A stretch of DNA of 64,000 nucleotides from Chryseobacterium taeanense (GCF_900099685.1 NZ_FNDW01000004.1:124001-188000); one strand, 5' to 3'; counted from the first letter of the stretch, positions 8,378 through 18,885 are shown. Notes: generated from the sequence alone by a model not told the origin. Made by a program: numbers and translations.

Positions 8378-9280
8378 ATGAAAATTCCGGATATCCATAT
8401 TCCAATTGTTGAAATTCCTGTCGGAAAAAAGGTGAAGCTCTTTATGAAAAGAGAAGATCTCATTCATCCTGAAATTTCAGGAAATAAATACTGGAAGTTA
8501 TTCTTTAATATCAACAACTATTTATCCAAAAATCCTGAAAAACCTTACATCATCACTTTTGGAGGAGCTTTTTCCAATCATATTGCAGCCGTTTCGGCTG
8601 TTGGTAATTTGTTTGAAATTCCCACATTGGGGATCATCAGGGGAGAAGAATTAAAAGATAAATGGCGGGAAAACCCGACGTTATCTTTTGCCGGAAAAAA
8701 CGGAATGAATCTAAGATTTGTCAGCCGTGAAGAATACCGCCACAAAGAAAAACTAACCGAATTTTTACAGAAAGAATTTCCCGACGCTCTCATTGTTCCT
8801 GAAGGAGGAACCAATCAGGAAGCTGTAGAAGGCGTGAAAATGATGCTGAATGATGAAACAAAAGATTTTGATTATCTTTGCACCGCAGTCGGAACAGGAG
8901 GAACGATTGCCGGAATCTCAAAATTCTGTGAAGAAAATCAGAAAGTTATCGGATTTAAAGCGGTAAGCGATTCTTCAATGGAAAATAGAATTTCACAATT
9001 AACTTCCAGAGAGAATTTCAGTCTAATAGATTCTGCTTTTGGAGGTTATGGTAAAATAAATGATGAGAATATCCGTTTTATCAATGATTTTAAAGAACAT
9101 TACGGAATTCCGCTGGAACCGATCTACACAGGAAAAATGATGCAGAAGATTTTTGAAATGATTGATGAAGAATTTTTTCCTGAAAACAGCAAAATTATGT
9201 GCTTCCATACCGGCGGGTTACAAGGTATTGAAGGCGCAAATATGCTTTTGGAAAAGCAAAACAGAAATTTAATTATATAA
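8378..9280 (+). CDS. ACC deaminase/D-cysteine desulfhydrase family PLP enzyme
   Basis: 300 residues of the tryptophan-synthase-beta fold. The PLP lysine is in GNKYWKL, phosphate-binding residues in TFGGAFSNHIAA and GTGGTIAG, and the C-terminal HTGGLQG matches the family. It is somewhat shorter than typical ACC deaminase (about 338) and fits D-cysteine desulfhydrase-like members better. The exact substrate cannot be read from sequence. It stands alone ahead of the glucosaminidase gene. Confidence 0.85.
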   Translation: MKIPDIHIPIVEIPVGKKVKLFMKREDLIHPEISGNKYWKLFFNINNYLSKNPEKPYIITFGGAFSNHIAAVSAVGNLFEIPTLGIIRGEELKDKWRENPTLSFAGKNGMNLRFVSREEYRHKEKLTEFLQKEFPDALIVPEGGTNQEAVEGVKMMLNDETKDFDYLCTAVGTGGTIAGISKFCEENQKVIGFKAVSDSSMENRISQLTSRENFSLIDSAFGGYGKINDENIRFINDFKEHYGIPLEPIYTGKMMQKIFEMIDEEFFPENSKIMCFHTGGLQGIEGANMLLEKQNRNLII

Positions 9281-9346
9281 AATAAAATTGAAAATATGAA
9301 ACACTAAGTGTTACATCTTTCATTTTAAAACCATAAAAATTATAAG

Positions 9347-10405
9347 ATGAAAAGACTTTTCTTACTCGTAAGCCTTTTAGTTTTATCAAAATTCTCAGCC
9401 CAGAACTGGGCCACTGAAGATCAGTACATCCAGAAATTTGCAAAATACGCAGTAGAAGAAATGGAAAAATACAGAATTCCAGCTTCTATCACCCTTGCGC
9501 AGGGGCTTCTGGAAACCGGAGGCGGACAAAGCCGTCTCGCGCTCGAAGGCAAAAACCACTTTGGAATCAAATGTAAAGAAGACTGGACGGGCAAAACGAT
9601 GAAGCACACGGACGATGCTCCGAATGAGTGTTTCAGGGTGTATGACGATCCGAGACAATCATACGAAGACCACTCGATATTTTTATCAACAAGGAAATAT
9701 TACACAAACCTTTTCAATCTGGATATGAAAGATTATAAAGCGTGGGCAACCGGACTTAAAAAAGCAGGATACGCTACAAATCCTCGTTACGCTTCTATAT
9801 TAATTGGAAAGATTGAGAAATACAGGCTGTACGAATTTGACAATACCAGTTCCAAAGAAGTTCTGTATGCAGTCCTTAAAATGTATCCTAATCTGAAAGA
9901 CGATAGAGCTTTCATGGCTCAGCTGGAACCTGAAAAATCTACCAGAAAAACAAAAGATCCAGTAATAATTGAGGTTCCGTATAAACAGACTTCTTACGCC
10001 CAGCAGCAGAAAAGAGTAGAAAGAATCAAAACAAAAGCAGAAATGCTGAATTCTATTTTAATTAAAAGCCACCCAAACGACGGTTTAAAATACATCGTTA
10101 TTCCTGAAGATACAAACGTAGAAGCCATTGCAAAGAAGTTTAAAATAAGCGAGAGCAAACTTGTAAAATGGAACGAGCTGGAAGGTGATGCTTTACACAA
10201 AAATGACATTGTTTTTCTTGAATCTAAGAATTCAGCAGGAAATACAGCAACCTATAAAGCCGAAGCCGGAGAAGATATGCATGATATCGCCCAAAAATTC
10301 GGGATTAAATTAAATAAATTGTACGCTAAAAATAGAATGGATGAGGGACAAAGACCTTCTCCCGGACAGCTTATTTATTTAATTGATAAAAAACCCAGAA
10401 ACTAA
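9347..10405 (+). CDS. Glucosaminidase with two LysM domains
   Basis: 352 residues. A signal peptide (MKRLFLLVSLLVLSKFSAQ) is followed by a GH73-type N-acetylglucosaminidase domain (about 20-170: IPASITLAQGLLETGGGQS with the catalytic Glu, NHFGIKC, YATNPRYASILIGKIE) and two LysM repeats (about 245-290 and 298-345) that bind peptidoglycan. It would cleave cell-wall glycan strands in the periplasm during growth or division. Confidence 0.92.
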   Translation: MKRLFLLVSLLVLSKFSAQNWATEDQYIQKFAKYAVEEMEKYRIPASITLAQGLLETGGGQSRLALEGKNHFGIKCKEDWTGKTMKHTDDAPNECFRVYDDPRQSYEDHSIFLSTRKYYTNLFNLDMKDYKAWATGLKKAGYATNPRYASILIGKIEKYRLYEFDNTSSKEVLYAVLKMYPNLKDDRAFMAQLEPEKSTRKTKDPVIIEVPYKQTSYAQQQKRVERIKTKAEMLNSILIKSHPNDGLKYIVIPEDTNVEAIAKKFKISESKLVKWNELEGDALHKNDIVFLESKNSAGNTATYKAEAGEDMHDIAQKFGIKLNKLYAKNRMDEGQRPSPGQLIYLIDKKPRN

Positions 10406-10407
10406 AA

Positions 10408-10485
10408 TTGGTTGTTTGGTTTTGGTTGATGGTTGTTGGTTTTTTATGACCCACAACGAATAACCATTAACAAACAACTGTCAAT
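10408..10485. repeat. Imperfect inverted repeat, GGTTGTTTGG type
   Basis: The left arm GGTTGTTTGG...GATGGTTGTTGG pairs imperfectly with ACCATTAACAAACAAC on the right. It fills the spacer between the glucosaminidase gene and hemL. Similar CCATCAACCA-type segments occur near 23060 and 42200. Confidence 0.5.
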
Positions 10486-10494
10486 TAAGAAAAA

Positions 10495-11778
10495 ATGAAA
10501 TACCAAAGAAGTTCAGCTTTATTCGATGAAGCTTACCAATACATTCCGGGAGGAGTAAATTCCCCGGTTCGTGCATTCAAATCTGTAGGAGGAGTGCCGG
10601 TTTTTATGAAATCTGCCAAAGGCGCTTACCTTACCGATGCCGATGACAATACATATATCGATTATATTAACTCTTGGGGCCCGACTATTTTAGGTCATAC
10701 ACATCCCGAAGTTTTGGAGGAATTAAAGATCCAGGCGGAGAAAGGATTTTCTTTTGGAGCGCCTACCGAGCTGGAAACGGAGATCGCAAGATTCATTGTA
10801 GAAAACGTTCCGAATATCGACCAGATCAGAATGGTTTCTTCAGGGACAGAAGCTTGTATGAGTGCGATCAGGCTGGCAAGAGGTTTTACAGGAAGAGATA
10901 AATTTATAAAATTTGAGGGATGTTATCATGGTCATTCAGATTCGTTTTTAATCAAGGCGGGTAGTGGAGCCGCTACTTTCGGAAATCCTAATTCTCCGGG
11001 TGTAACGGCAGGAACTGCAAAAGATACTTTGCTTGCAAGATACAATGATTTTGATCAGGTTGAAGATTTGTTCAGACATAATCAGGGCGAAATCGCAGCA
11101 GTAATTATCGAACCTGTTGCCGGAAATATGGGCTGTGTTCTTCCTGAAAATGAATTCCTTCAGAAATTAAGAAAAATCTGTGATGAAAATGGGGCTTTAT
11201 TGATTTTTGATGAAGTAATGACCGGGTTCAGACTTGCTTTTGGTGGTGCACAGGAACTTTTTAACGTAAAGGCAGATCTTGTCACCTACGGAAAAGTAAT
11301 CGGAGGCGGCCTTCCGGTGGGAGCTTTTGCCGGAAGAAATGAAATTATGGATCATCTTGCTCCGAAAGGCGGCGTTTACCAGGCGGGAACATTAAGTGGT
11401 AATCCTCTGGCGATGAGAGCCGGACTGAAAACCTTACAGCTCATTAAAAAAGACCCTGAATTCTTCAACAGATTAGCCAAAACGACAGAAACGTTAGATT
11501 TTGAAATCGGGAAAATTTTAAATGAAAAAGGAATTGCCCATAAGATCAACCGAAAAGGATCGATGATGTCGGTATTTTTTCATATCAACAGGGTGTCTAA
11601 TTTTGATGAAGCTCAGAATGCCAACCATGCATTGTTTAATAATTTCTTCCATCAGATGCTGACGAACGGAATTTATCTTCCGCCGAGTGGTTACGAAACG
11701 TATTTCATCAGTGATGCCATCAAAGACCGGGAAATTGATATGACATTAGAGGGCGTTAGAAAATTTGAATATTCTTAA
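10495..11778 (+). CDS. hemL: Glutamate-1-semialdehyde 2,1-aminomutase
   Basis: 427 residues, the normal length. Family signatures are [56 protein letters not shown], and the PLP lysine in [15 protein letters not shown] (around residue 265). It converts glutamate-1-semialdehyde to 5-aminolevulinate in C5-pathway tetrapyrrole synthesis. The other heme genes are not adjacent. Confidence 0.96.
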   Translation: MKYQRSSALFDEAYQYIPGGVNSPVRAFKSVGGVPVFMKSAKGAYLTDADDNTYIDYINSWGPTILGHTHPEVLEELKIQAEKGFSFGAPTELETEIARFIVENVPNIDQIRMVSSGTEACMSAIRLARGFTGRDKFIKFEGCYHGHSDSFLIKAGSGAATFGNPNSPGVTAGTAKDTLLARYNDFDQVEDLFRHNQGEIAAVIIEPVAGNMGCVLPENEFLQKLRKICDENGALLIFDEVMTGFRLAFGGAQELFNVKADLVTYGKVIGGGLPVGAFAGRNEIMDHLAPKGGVYQAGTLSGNPLAMRAGLKTLQLIKKDPEFFNRLAKTTETLDFEIGKILNEKGIAHKINRKGSMMSVFFHINRVSNFDEAQNANHALFNNFFHQMLTNGIYLPPSGYETYFISDAIKDREIDMTLEGVRKFEYS

Positions 11779-11864
11779 ATTATTTAAAAATAAATGTACA
11801 GGGATGAGGTTTTTAGCTTCATCTTTTTTTAATTTAAATAAATGACAGGAAAAATATTTTCTTT

Positions 11865-11872
11865 TATCTTTG
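11865..11872 (+). promoter_or_regulatory. -7 promoter element of deoD
   Basis: TATCTTTG matches the Bacteroidota TAnnTTTG consensus and lies 19 bases before the deoD ATG, leaving a short leader. Confidence 0.6.
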
Positions 11873-11891
11873 TCTCACTGAAAATAACATT

Positions 11892-12602
11892 ATGAGTATT
11901 CACATTAGTGCCGGTAAAGGAGAGATTGCTAAAGTAGTATTGCAGCCCGGAGACCCGCTTCGTGCGCAGTTTATTGCCGAAAAGTATCTTGAAAATGTAG
12001 AACTGGTAAGCAAAACGAGAGGTATTTTTTATTATACAGGTTTATATAAGGGTAAAGAAATCACCGTAGGAGCCAGTGGAATGGGCTTTCCGAGCATTGG
12101 TATCTATTCTTTTGAATTATTCACAGAATATGAGGTTGATACGATCATCAGGATTGGAACCTGTGGAGCTTACAGTACCGATCTTCAGCTTTTTGATATT
12201 TTAAATGTTGAAAATGCAGCAAGTGAAAGTACCTACGCCAAATATGCATGGGAAATAGAAGATGAAATTATTTCACATCAGGGAAATATTTATGACACCA
12301 TCAACCGTACCGCGGAAGAGCTTTCGTTAAAGACAAAAGCGATTAATGTACATAGCAGCGATATTTTTTACAGAAAAAATCCTGCCGTACCCGCTATTGC
12401 AACAAAATATAATTGCCCTGCGGTCGAAATGGAAGCATTCGGATTATTTGCCAATGCACAACATTTAGGTAAAAACGCGGCGACGATTCTTACCGTTACA
12501 GATATCATTCCGACTCACGAAAAAATCTCTGCCGACGAAAGAGAAAGAGCGCTGAAGCCTATGATGGAACTGGCTCTGGAATCTGCCCTGAAAGGTCTTT
12601 AA
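11892..12602 (+). CDS. deoD: Purine-nucleoside phosphorylase, DeoD type
   Basis: 236 residues of the hexameric NP-I family. Motifs are MSIHISAGKGEIA, PGDPLRA (phosphate binding), GASGMGFPSIGIYS, RIGTCGAY and VEMEAFGLFA. It performs phosphorolysis of purine (deoxy)ribonucleosides to free base and (deoxy)ribose-1-phosphate. It is a single-gene unit with its own promoter and terminator. Confidence 0.94.
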   Translation: MSIHISAGKGEIAKVVLQPGDPLRAQFIAEKYLENVELVSKTRGIFYYTGLYKGKEITVGASGMGFPSIGIYSFELFTEYEVDTIIRIGTCGAYSTDLQLFDILNVENAASESTYAKYAWEIEDEIISHQGNIYDTINRTAEELSLKTKAINVHSSDIFYRKNPAVPAIATKYNCPAVEMEAFGLFANAQHLGKNAATILTVTDIIPTHEKISADERERALKPMMELALESALKGL

Positions 12603-12628
12603 ATTATTACTGTTTATAGCATACAGAG

Positions 12629-12657
12629 AGCTTTACTTTACCGTAAAGCTTTTTTTA
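12629..12657 (+). terminator. Intrinsic terminator after deoD
   Basis: AGCTTTAC and GTAAAGCT form an 8-base stem around TTTACC, followed by seven T. Confidence 0.88.
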
Positions 12658-12814
12658 TTTCTCAATCACTTTACCTGGAAACACGGATTGTAAATTAGTT
12701 ATACATACCAGCTGTGTTTTTGTAACAGTTTAAGTTATTCATGTTTAATCTGATGTAAAATGCATTATATTTCCTTTCTGGTAGAGAGAATTTGATTAAA
12801 TTTACGTCAATAAT

Positions 12815-12824
12815 ACCAATTGGT
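12815..12824. promoter_or_regulatory. Candidate LacI-family operator
   Basis: The perfect 10-base palindrome ACCAATTGGT lies 25 bases before the start of a LacI-family gene. LacI proteins bind even-length palindromes with a central step and often repress themselves. The assignment is positional inference. Confidence 0.4.
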
Positions 12825-12848
12825 TTAGACACATAACTAAAATCCAGT

Positions 12849-13877
12849 ATGAATAAAAAAAGTGCCACCATCTATGATATTTCGAAGAAGCTTAACGTAA
12901 GTGTGGCAACTGTTTCGAGAGCGCTGAACAACCATCCGAGAATAAGCCAGGCTACCAAAGATCTGGTGATGAAGACGGCAAAAGAGATGAATTATAAGCA
13001 GAATAACCTGGCCAAAGCCCTGAAAAGCGGAGAAACCAAAAACGTCGGCATCATTGTTCCTTTTGTAAACACCAATTTCTTTTCCTCTGTGATCCGTGGA
13101 ATTGAGGAAGAACTTTCCCCTTTCGGTTATCACGTCATCATCTGCCAGAGCCATGAAGATGTGAATATTGAGAAAAGGCATCTCAATACTTTGTTGAATG
13201 CACAGGTCGACGGGATTTTCATGTCTGTTTCCAAAACAACTATTGATACCGAACATATTCGTAATATACTGGATACCAGCAATACCCCGATTATTTTTTT
13301 CGACCGTAAAAAAGACATTCCCGGAATCAGTACGGTAACTATTGACGATTATCGTGGAGGTTACATCGCAACAGAGCATCTGATAAAAGAAGGCTATAAA
13401 AATATCTGCCATTTTTCAGGAGACCTCAACCTTGAAATTTATCAGAACCGATTAAACGGCTACAAACAGGCACTTATCGACCATCATTTTCAGGTAAAAG
13501 AAGAAAACATTATTCCCACAGGAAGTTCCATTGATGCAGGTATTGAAGCGATTAAAAAATTATGGGACAGAAAATCGATTCCTGATGCTATTTTTTCGGC
13601 TAGCGATTTTGCTGCTTTGGGAGCGTGCCAGGAATTGAAAAAACGAAATATAAAAATCCCTCAGGAAGTTGCGGTAATCGGTTTTTCCAACGAACCTTTT
13701 ACCCAGTTTATGGAATTGCCGATAAGCTCTGTAGACCAGACTCCTTTGGTAATGGGGAAAATGGCAGGGCAGGTTTTTCTGGAAAGTGTAAAAGAAAACG
13801 GTTCCGGGATTTCCATAGAAAAGAAAGTTGTTCTTGCTCCCCAGCTTTATATCAGGAAGTCATCCAAAAGAAAGTGA
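12849..13877 (+). CDS. LacI-family transcriptional regulator
   Basis: 342 residues. The N-terminal helix-turn-helix and hinge (ATIYDISKKLNVSVATVSRALNN...) are textbook LacI, followed by a periplasmic-binding-protein-like effector domain (about 60-340; NVGIIVPFVNTNFFSSVIRGIEE, GISTVTIDDYRGGY, AVIGFSNEPF). The ligand is probably a sugar or nucleoside, but no adjacent catabolic operon identifies it; deoD is upstream and a conflict-type operon downstream. Autoregulation at the palindrome upstream is plausible. Confidence 0.93.
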   Translation: MNKKSATIYDISKKLNVSVATVSRALNNHPRISQATKDLVMKTAKEMNYKQNNLAKALKSGETKNVGIIVPFVNTNFFSSVIRGIEEELSPFGYHVIICQSHEDVNIEKRHLNTLLNAQVDGIFMSVSKTTIDTEHIRNILDTSNTPIIFFDRKKDIPGISTVTIDDYRGGYIATEHLIKEGYKNICHFSGDLNLEIYQNRLNGYKQALIDHHFQVKEENIIPTGSSIDAGIEAIKKLWDRKSIPDAIFSASDFAALGACQELKKRNIKIPQEVAVIGFSNEPFTQFMELPISSVDQTPLVMGKMAGQVFLESVKENGSGISIEKKVVLAPQLYIRKSSKRK

Positions 13878-13938
13878 TTCCTGATTAGTTTTTCCTTATG
13901 TGAAAACTGTTATTACGAAATAATTTTATTTTTGTTAA

Positions 13939-14580
13939 ATGATGAAAACCAAATCTCCGTTTTTAGATACTTTATTTCTTCTCCGGAAAGATGAATGCAT
14001 AACTATTTTTACAGATATTCAGGAAATTTCTGAAAAAGAAATCCTTGATGCCGCCGATTATTTTGAATCTGAATTTGAAAAAGAAAGACTCGAATTTTTA
14101 TCCGAAACCATCCGCTATGATAAAGAAGCGGCTGTATTGGCGGCAAAAGTTTTATATCACAGTGCACAGTTACATCTGGTAAGAAAAAATACGGCAAAAG
14201 ATTTAGATAAATTAATTCCGCCTTTTAAAGGAATAATAGATGTTTCTTCTATACTGTCCGCAGATTTGTCATTAAGGTTTTTGCCACAGATTATTTCTGT
14301 GTTACAAAGTGCCGATCCTGAAGATCCTTTAGTGAAAATGCTGGAAAATATCTTAAAACAATTTCATTATTCAGCCGTAGGATTTGATATCGAATTGGAA
14401 AATGTGAATTGGGAAGAAGAATTAAAAGATTCTACATACCGCAAATTATATCTTGAAAGGATTGTGGAAAAGAAAGCATATTCATTAGCGGAAATCCCGT
14501 ACATCAACCGGCTTTTAATCGCAGAATTCGGGTTGCATAAAAATATTTTTTGGAGAGAATTAAAAAATATAAATGAATAA
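13939..14580 (+). CDS. Unknown protein, first gene of the MoxR-vWA operon
   Basis: 213 residues, mostly alpha-helical and acidic, without signal peptide or membrane segment. I recognise no motif. It lies about 80 bases ahead of the MoxR gene in the same direction and has no better partner, so it is likely the first component of the ternary system. Such systems have several accessory families known only by provisional names, and this may be one of them. Confidence 0.75.
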   Translation: MMKTKSPFLDTLFLLRKDECITIFTDIQEISEKEILDAADYFESEFEKERLEFLSETIRYDKEAAVLAAKVLYHSAQLHLVRKNTAKDLDKLIPPFKGIIDVSSILSADLSLRFLPQIISVLQSADPEDPLVKMLENILKQFHYSAVGFDIELENVNWEEELKDSTYRKLYLERIVEKKAYSLAEIPYINRLLIAEFGLHKNIFWRELKNINE

Positions 14581-14660
14581 TTTAATTCGGTTTTTAAGAT
14601 AATACTATTAAAGTAAAAACAGCAGATTATAAAAGCAAGCTATCGTAAATAATAAAAACA

Positions 14661-15794
14661 ATGACTCAAAATATAGAAAAATTAAACAAGGTTCTTGGCT
14701 ACGTGAAAGACACTTTTGTCGGAAAAGATGATGTTGTGGATTTACTGGGAATCTGCCTTTTGTCAAGAGAAAATGCATTTCTGTACGGCCCTCCCGGAAC
14801 GGCAAAGTCAGCTATTGTAAGAACGTTGGCCAATGCTGTAAAAGACGGAAAAAACTTTGAGTATCTCCTGACTCGTTTTACCGAGCCGAACGAAATTTTC
14901 GGACCTTTTGATATCCGAAAATTAAAGGAAGGAGAATTACTCACCAATACCGAAGGTATGATGCCGGAGGCTTCAATGGTCTTCCTGGACGAAATTTTCA
15001 ATGCCAATTCTGCCATTCTGAATTCTTTATTAATGGCTTTAAATGAAAAGATCTTTAAAAGAGGAAAAGAAACCAGACATCTTCCGGCGCTTATGTTCGT
15101 CGGTGCCAGTAATGTACTTCCTGAAGACGAAGCCTTAAATGCACTTTTCGATCGTTTTCTGGTAAGAATCAATGTAGATTATGTGAATCCGGATCTTCTT
15201 CAACAGGTGCTTTTAGCAGGAAGAAAACTGGAAAATAATATTGAAACGGAAACTCCCGAAATTCTTTCCCACGAGATCAAAGAATTGCAAAATCTTTGTA
15301 AAACAATTGATCTGAAACCGATTTATGAGGTTTATTTAAATACAATCATCAGTCTGAGGAATACAGGAATTGCAATATCTGACCGTAGAGCCGTAAAAAT
15401 GCAGAATCTTATCGCCGCAAGTGCTTTAATTTGTGGAAGAAACGAAGCCGTTCTTTCTGATCTGTGGGTGCTGAAACATATTTGGGACACCGAAGAACAG
15501 ATCGAAATCCTGGAAGGAATTATCAACAGAACCATCGAAAAAGATGAAAATCCGAAATCCCACCCGCAGGCTCTTCAGAATAAAACTCCGAATCCGGAAG
15601 AAGTGATGAAAGACGTAAAAATTCTGGTCGAAAGATGGAATGCCGAAGTTTTAAACTTCGAGGAACAGAATGTAATCAAAGATAAATTAAGATATCTTCA
15701 GACCCGCTGCGACTGGATCAGGAATCCTGAGCAGAAGCAATATATCAAACAGGAAATTGAAAGTCTATGGCAAAAGATCCTTCAGAGCGTATAA
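14661..15794 (+). CDS. MoxR-family AAA+ ATPase of a MoxR-vWA-propeller system
   Basis: 377 residues. Walker A is GPPGTAKS (43-50), Walker B is VFLDEIF (107-113), sensor-1 is VGASNVLPEDE and an arginine finger lies in FDRFLVRI. The C-terminal helical lid (about 200-370) resembles RavA/MoxR. MoxR ATPases remodel protein complexes together with vWA partners through ATP hydrolysis. The next gene starts 28 bases inside this one and a vWA protein follows. That order is the signature of the computationally defined MoxR-vWA-beta-propeller ternary conflict systems. Confidence 0.9.
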   Translation: MTQNIEKLNKVLGYVKDTFVGKDDVVDLLGICLLSRENAFLYGPPGTAKSAIVRTLANAVKDGKNFEYLLTRFTEPNEIFGPFDIRKLKEGELLTNTEGMMPEASMVFLDEIFNANSAILNSLLMALNEKIFKRGKETRHLPALMFVGASNVLPEDEALNALFDRFLVRINVDYVNPDLLQQVLLAGRKLENNIETETPEILSHEIKELQNLCKTIDLKPIYEVYLNTIISLRNTGIAISDRRAVKMQNLIAASALICGRNEAVLSDLWVLKHIWDTEEQIEILEGIINRTIEKDENPKSHPQALQNKTPNPEEVMKDVKILVERWNAEVLNFEEQNVIKDKLRYLQTRCDWIRNPEQKQYIKQEIESLWQKILQSV

Positions 15795-16510
15795 AAGAAT
15801 TTTGGGCCGAAATTCCACGTGCTGATGAAGATTTTCTGGGCTCAATACGCGACTGGAAAAATGTTCAGATCGCATTAGACGAAGATACAATCTGGCTCAA
15901 AGATTTTACTGCTGAACAGGCTGTTTCATCGGAAGTTCAACAATTACCGAATTTTCTTCTGTACGAATTGCGTGATGGTTTGCTGTTCCGGAAAAATGCC
16001 CTTGTTCCCAGTAAAAAAATGAGAACGGCTCTGCTTTGGACTTCCATCGATAAAGCTTTAAAACTTACATTTCCTGTTTCAAATAATAATTTCTTTGGAA
16101 TTAATGAAAAAATTGAGGTAAAGTTAAAAGCTGGTAAAGAGGAGAAATCTGCTGTAGCTTTATTGAGTTCAATTAGCGAAATAAAAGAAAGTCTGATCGC
16201 TTTACCAAAGTTTAAACTCGAAAAACTGGATTGGATTATCATTGATGATAAAGCTTTGTTTTTGGGAAATCCTTTATTAAGCTTCCCAGGGAAAACATTT
16301 TGGGCAAAAGACGGCCATCTTTTACCGACAGGTTTTGATTTTGAATTTAAAAATATGAGTTCTCTACTACAAAAGAAATATAATTCCGATTTTGAATTTT
16401 GGCTTTTATGGGATGAAAACGGAAGTGTTTTGTACCTTAACAAAAGTGATTTCCGGAAATTGTCTGTAAGCTCGTTCCGTCTGACTGAAAAATCACAGGA
16501 ATGGATATAA
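15767..16510 (+). CDS. Ternary-system accessory protein (bpX-type, family uncertain)
   Basis: 247 residues, starting inside the MoxR gene (28-base overlap) and overlapping the vWA gene by 10 bases, so expression is coupled. It is rich in predicted beta segments and aromatic residues (NFLLYELRDGLLFRKNALVPSKKMRTALLWTSIDKALKL, WIIIDDKALFLGNPLLSFPGKTFWAKDGHLLP). No catalytic motif is visible. In ternary systems this slot holds a bpX-class accessory domain thought to assemble with the propeller. Naming which one would be a guess. Confidence 0.8.
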   Translation: MAKDPSERIKEFWAEIPRADEDFLGSIRDWKNVQIALDEDTIWLKDFTAEQAVSSEVQQLPNFLLYELRDGLLFRKNALVPSKKMRTALLWTSIDKALKLTFPVSNNNFFGINEKIEVKLKAGKEEKSAVALLSSISEIKESLIALPKFKLEKLDWIIIDDKALFLGNPLLSFPGKTFWAKDGHLLPTGFDFEFKNMSSLLQKKYNSDFEFWLLWDENGSVLYLNKSDFRKLSVSSFRLTEKSQEWI

Positions 16511-18885
16511 TTGCTTATTTTCAATCATATATCAATTATTTCTGGGAATGGAAAACGGATGAGGATGTTCCTGACAGTACCGGATATAATGAAAATAATC
16601 TTATTTCGATTCCGAATGTAGGAGCTATTGCTTACAGGCCGTATATAATGGAGATCCTCAAAGAATTGAAAGAGCAGGGTTTTCCGCCTTTCGGATCTTT
16701 ACTGCTCGTTTTGTATGCACTTCAGGAAGGCTATTTGAACCTTGACGGAGTTTTTTATTATCTGAACCGACAAAAAAATACTTTATCTGAAAATGATTCT
16801 GATATTGATCTTGCGATTAAATTTTTAGAAAATTTAAATCAGCTTGGAAGTTCATTAAAAAAAGGGCAGAACAAAATTGCTCTTCTGCAGACGCTTTTTA
16901 AAGAAAGTCATAATCGTGTTTCCTCCGTAAATTCAAGATTAATTTTAAAAGTATTTGAGACAAAACCTCAAATTATAAGTGAAGCTTCTGTTAAAAAGAA
17001 ATTAACTTCAATTGTTGTCAACAGAGATGTTAAAACGTTAGCCTTACTACAGAATACATTTCCGACTACGGAATCAATTGTTAATGCCTTGAAAGGTTTT
17101 ACAGATATCCCGGATCCGGAGGATGAAGTGGTGGAGGAAGAAACTACGATAGAAACCAATGAAGAGTTTATTCAGAAACTTATTGAAGAACCCAAAACCT
17201 TTCAGGTTGGAAGCTTAATCAAAAGAATATGGAGCGGACTGAAAATCCCGATGCGTCATCTTTCTCCAGGAGAACAACCTATCGGTGGAGTTTCGGACAT
17301 GACGAACAAAGGCGAACTTCACAGAATGCTTTTGTCTGAATTTGCCCATGACGATGAAGTCTTCATAAACCGCGTTGTCAACAATGAAGCATTGTACATC
17401 CAACGGGAAATTCCGCCTGAAGAAAATATTTTTGAAAGAATTATTCTGATCGATACTTCCCTTAAAAACTGGGGAACTCCCAAAGTTCTGGCTTTTGCAT
17501 CGGCGATTGCGGTTATCAAGCATCCGAAAGCACATTCTGAGTGTAAAGTTTTTGCATTGGGACAAAATATCATCCCGATTTCTTTGGATAATGTGAATGA
17601 AGTGGTGGAAACCCTTAACCACGTAAGTCCGGTTTTGGAAGTTTCTGAGGCCCTTGAAAAGTTTTTTAGTGAAGAGCATAAAGAGAAAGATCTGGAAGTT
17701 TTTTTAATTACGAATCATGAAAATATAATTCATAAGAATCTTCAGAAAGTAATTCACGAAAACAGGGATCGCCTGAAATTTTTAGTAACGACTTCTGCAA
17801 ACGGTGAGCTGAACTTTTACAAGCATCATAAAGGAACGAGGAAACATATCCAGAAAATGATGCTTCCGTTACAGGAATTGTGGACAAATCCACCAAAGCA
17901 AAAAATAAAAAACGAAAGATCTGAAAATGGTATCAAGACGCTAACCCCCAAAAATTATCCATTATTATTTCCAACTCCGAAAGACAGGATTTGTACGTTT
18001 TTGTACGAAGGCGAATTTTATATTTTAAGCAATAAAAAGCAGTTGTTGAGAACGTATTTATCCGATAACTATTATAACAAAAATATTTACTACAGTTCGA
18101 ATATCCAAAGAGGCTGCGAAGTAATCATTGAAAATATTTCGATAAAACCAAGAGGTCAGTTTGCTTTAGCTAAAGATAAAAAAGGGAATTATGTTCTAGC
18201 CCAGTATCAACGTGATAAAAAACTGCTTTCTAAGATTAATTTGAATACAAAAGAATATTCAGAATTAAACCTGACAGGGATGGATATTCCACTAGATTAT
18301 TGTTTGCTTTATTTTAATAAGAATTTTTATCTGCACGAAGAAAATTCATCTCCTATATTCAAAATAAATATTGAAGGAACCCTTTCATTAGAGTCGGTAA
18401 AAAACGAAGATATCATTTATAAAAATGAGATTAAAGCAGAAACAGAAATCGACAGATTAAGAGACCAGGGAACTAAAATTTTAAACAATTTTACACGAAT
18501 AGGAATTAATGAAGATGAGGAATTTATTATTTCAAATTTTGCATTAGAATTTCATACTGAAAACGTTTACTTTTTAGGCAAAAACCGTCAGAAAATTCAG
18601 GTTTTGGCAAGCCAGAACAAGAATAAATTTACTTTTGAAGACGGAAGTGAAGTGATAACAGATCATCGTGGAATACTTACTTTTATGAGCAGCAACAAAA
18701 ATATTCCAACATTTTACATGCCTTCTGTGCGCTACGGATTTTTGGCTTTAGCAACGGAAAAAGAATTTGGCGGTTCAGAATATTATTTACCGAAACATTC
18801 AAAATTAAAAGTAAAAGAAATGGACGAAATGTACTCGGATTATATGGAAGCTTTTATTCAACATATTTTGGAATATGGAACTTAG
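16501..18885 (+). CDS. vWA-like and beta-propeller protein, core of the ternary system
   Basis: 794 residues. The N-terminal 220 residues are helical with an acidic linker (EDEVVEEETT). A vWA-like Rossmann domain follows (about 290-450) with a MIDAS-like DTS at 318-320 (ILIDTSLKNWG); the later MIDAS residues are weak, so metal binding is uncertain. The C-terminal 300 residues are short repeating beta strands with FYxL and KNxxxxQ turns that fit a propeller (CTFLYEGEFYILSN, FALAKDKKGNYVLAQ). It would act as the scaffold or sensor that the MoxR ATPase remodels. It overlaps both neighbours by about 10 bases. Confidence 0.85.
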   Translation: MDIIAYFQSYINYFWEWKTDEDVPDSTGYNENNLISIPNVGAIAYRPYIMEILKELKEQGFPPFGSLLLVLYALQEGYLNLDGVFYYLNRQKNTLSENDSDIDLAIKFLENLNQLGSSLKKGQNKIALLQTLFKESHNRVSSVNSRLILKVFETKPQIISEASVKKKLTSIVVNRDVKTLALLQNTFPTTESIVNALKGFTDIPDPEDEVVEEETTIETNEEFIQKLIEEPKTFQVGSLIKRIWSGLKIPMRHLSPGEQPIGGVSDMTNKGELHRMLLSEFAHDDEVFINRVVNNEALYIQREIPPEENIFERIILIDTSLKNWGTPKVLAFASAIAVIKHPKAHSECKVFALGQNIIPISLDNVNEVVETLNHVSPVLEVSEALEKFFSEEHKEKDLEVFLITNHENIIHKNLQKVIHENRDRLKFLVTTSANGELNFYKHHKGTRKHIQKMMLPLQELWTNPPKQKIKNERSENGIKTLTPKNYPLLFPTPKDRICTFLYEGEFYILSNKKQLLRTYLSDNYYNKNIYYSSNIQRGCEVIIENISIKPRGQFALAKDKKGNYVLAQYQRDKKLLSKINLNTKEYSELNLTGMDIPLDYCLLYFNKNFYLHEENSSPIFKINIEGTLSLESVKNEDIIYKNEIKAETEIDRLRDQGTKILNNFTRIGINEDEEFIISNFALEFHTENVYFLGKNRQKIQVLASQNKNKFTFEDGSEVITDHRGILTFMSSNKNIPTFYMPSVRYGFLALATEKEFGGSEYYLPKHSKLKVKEMDEMYSDYMEAFIQHILEYGT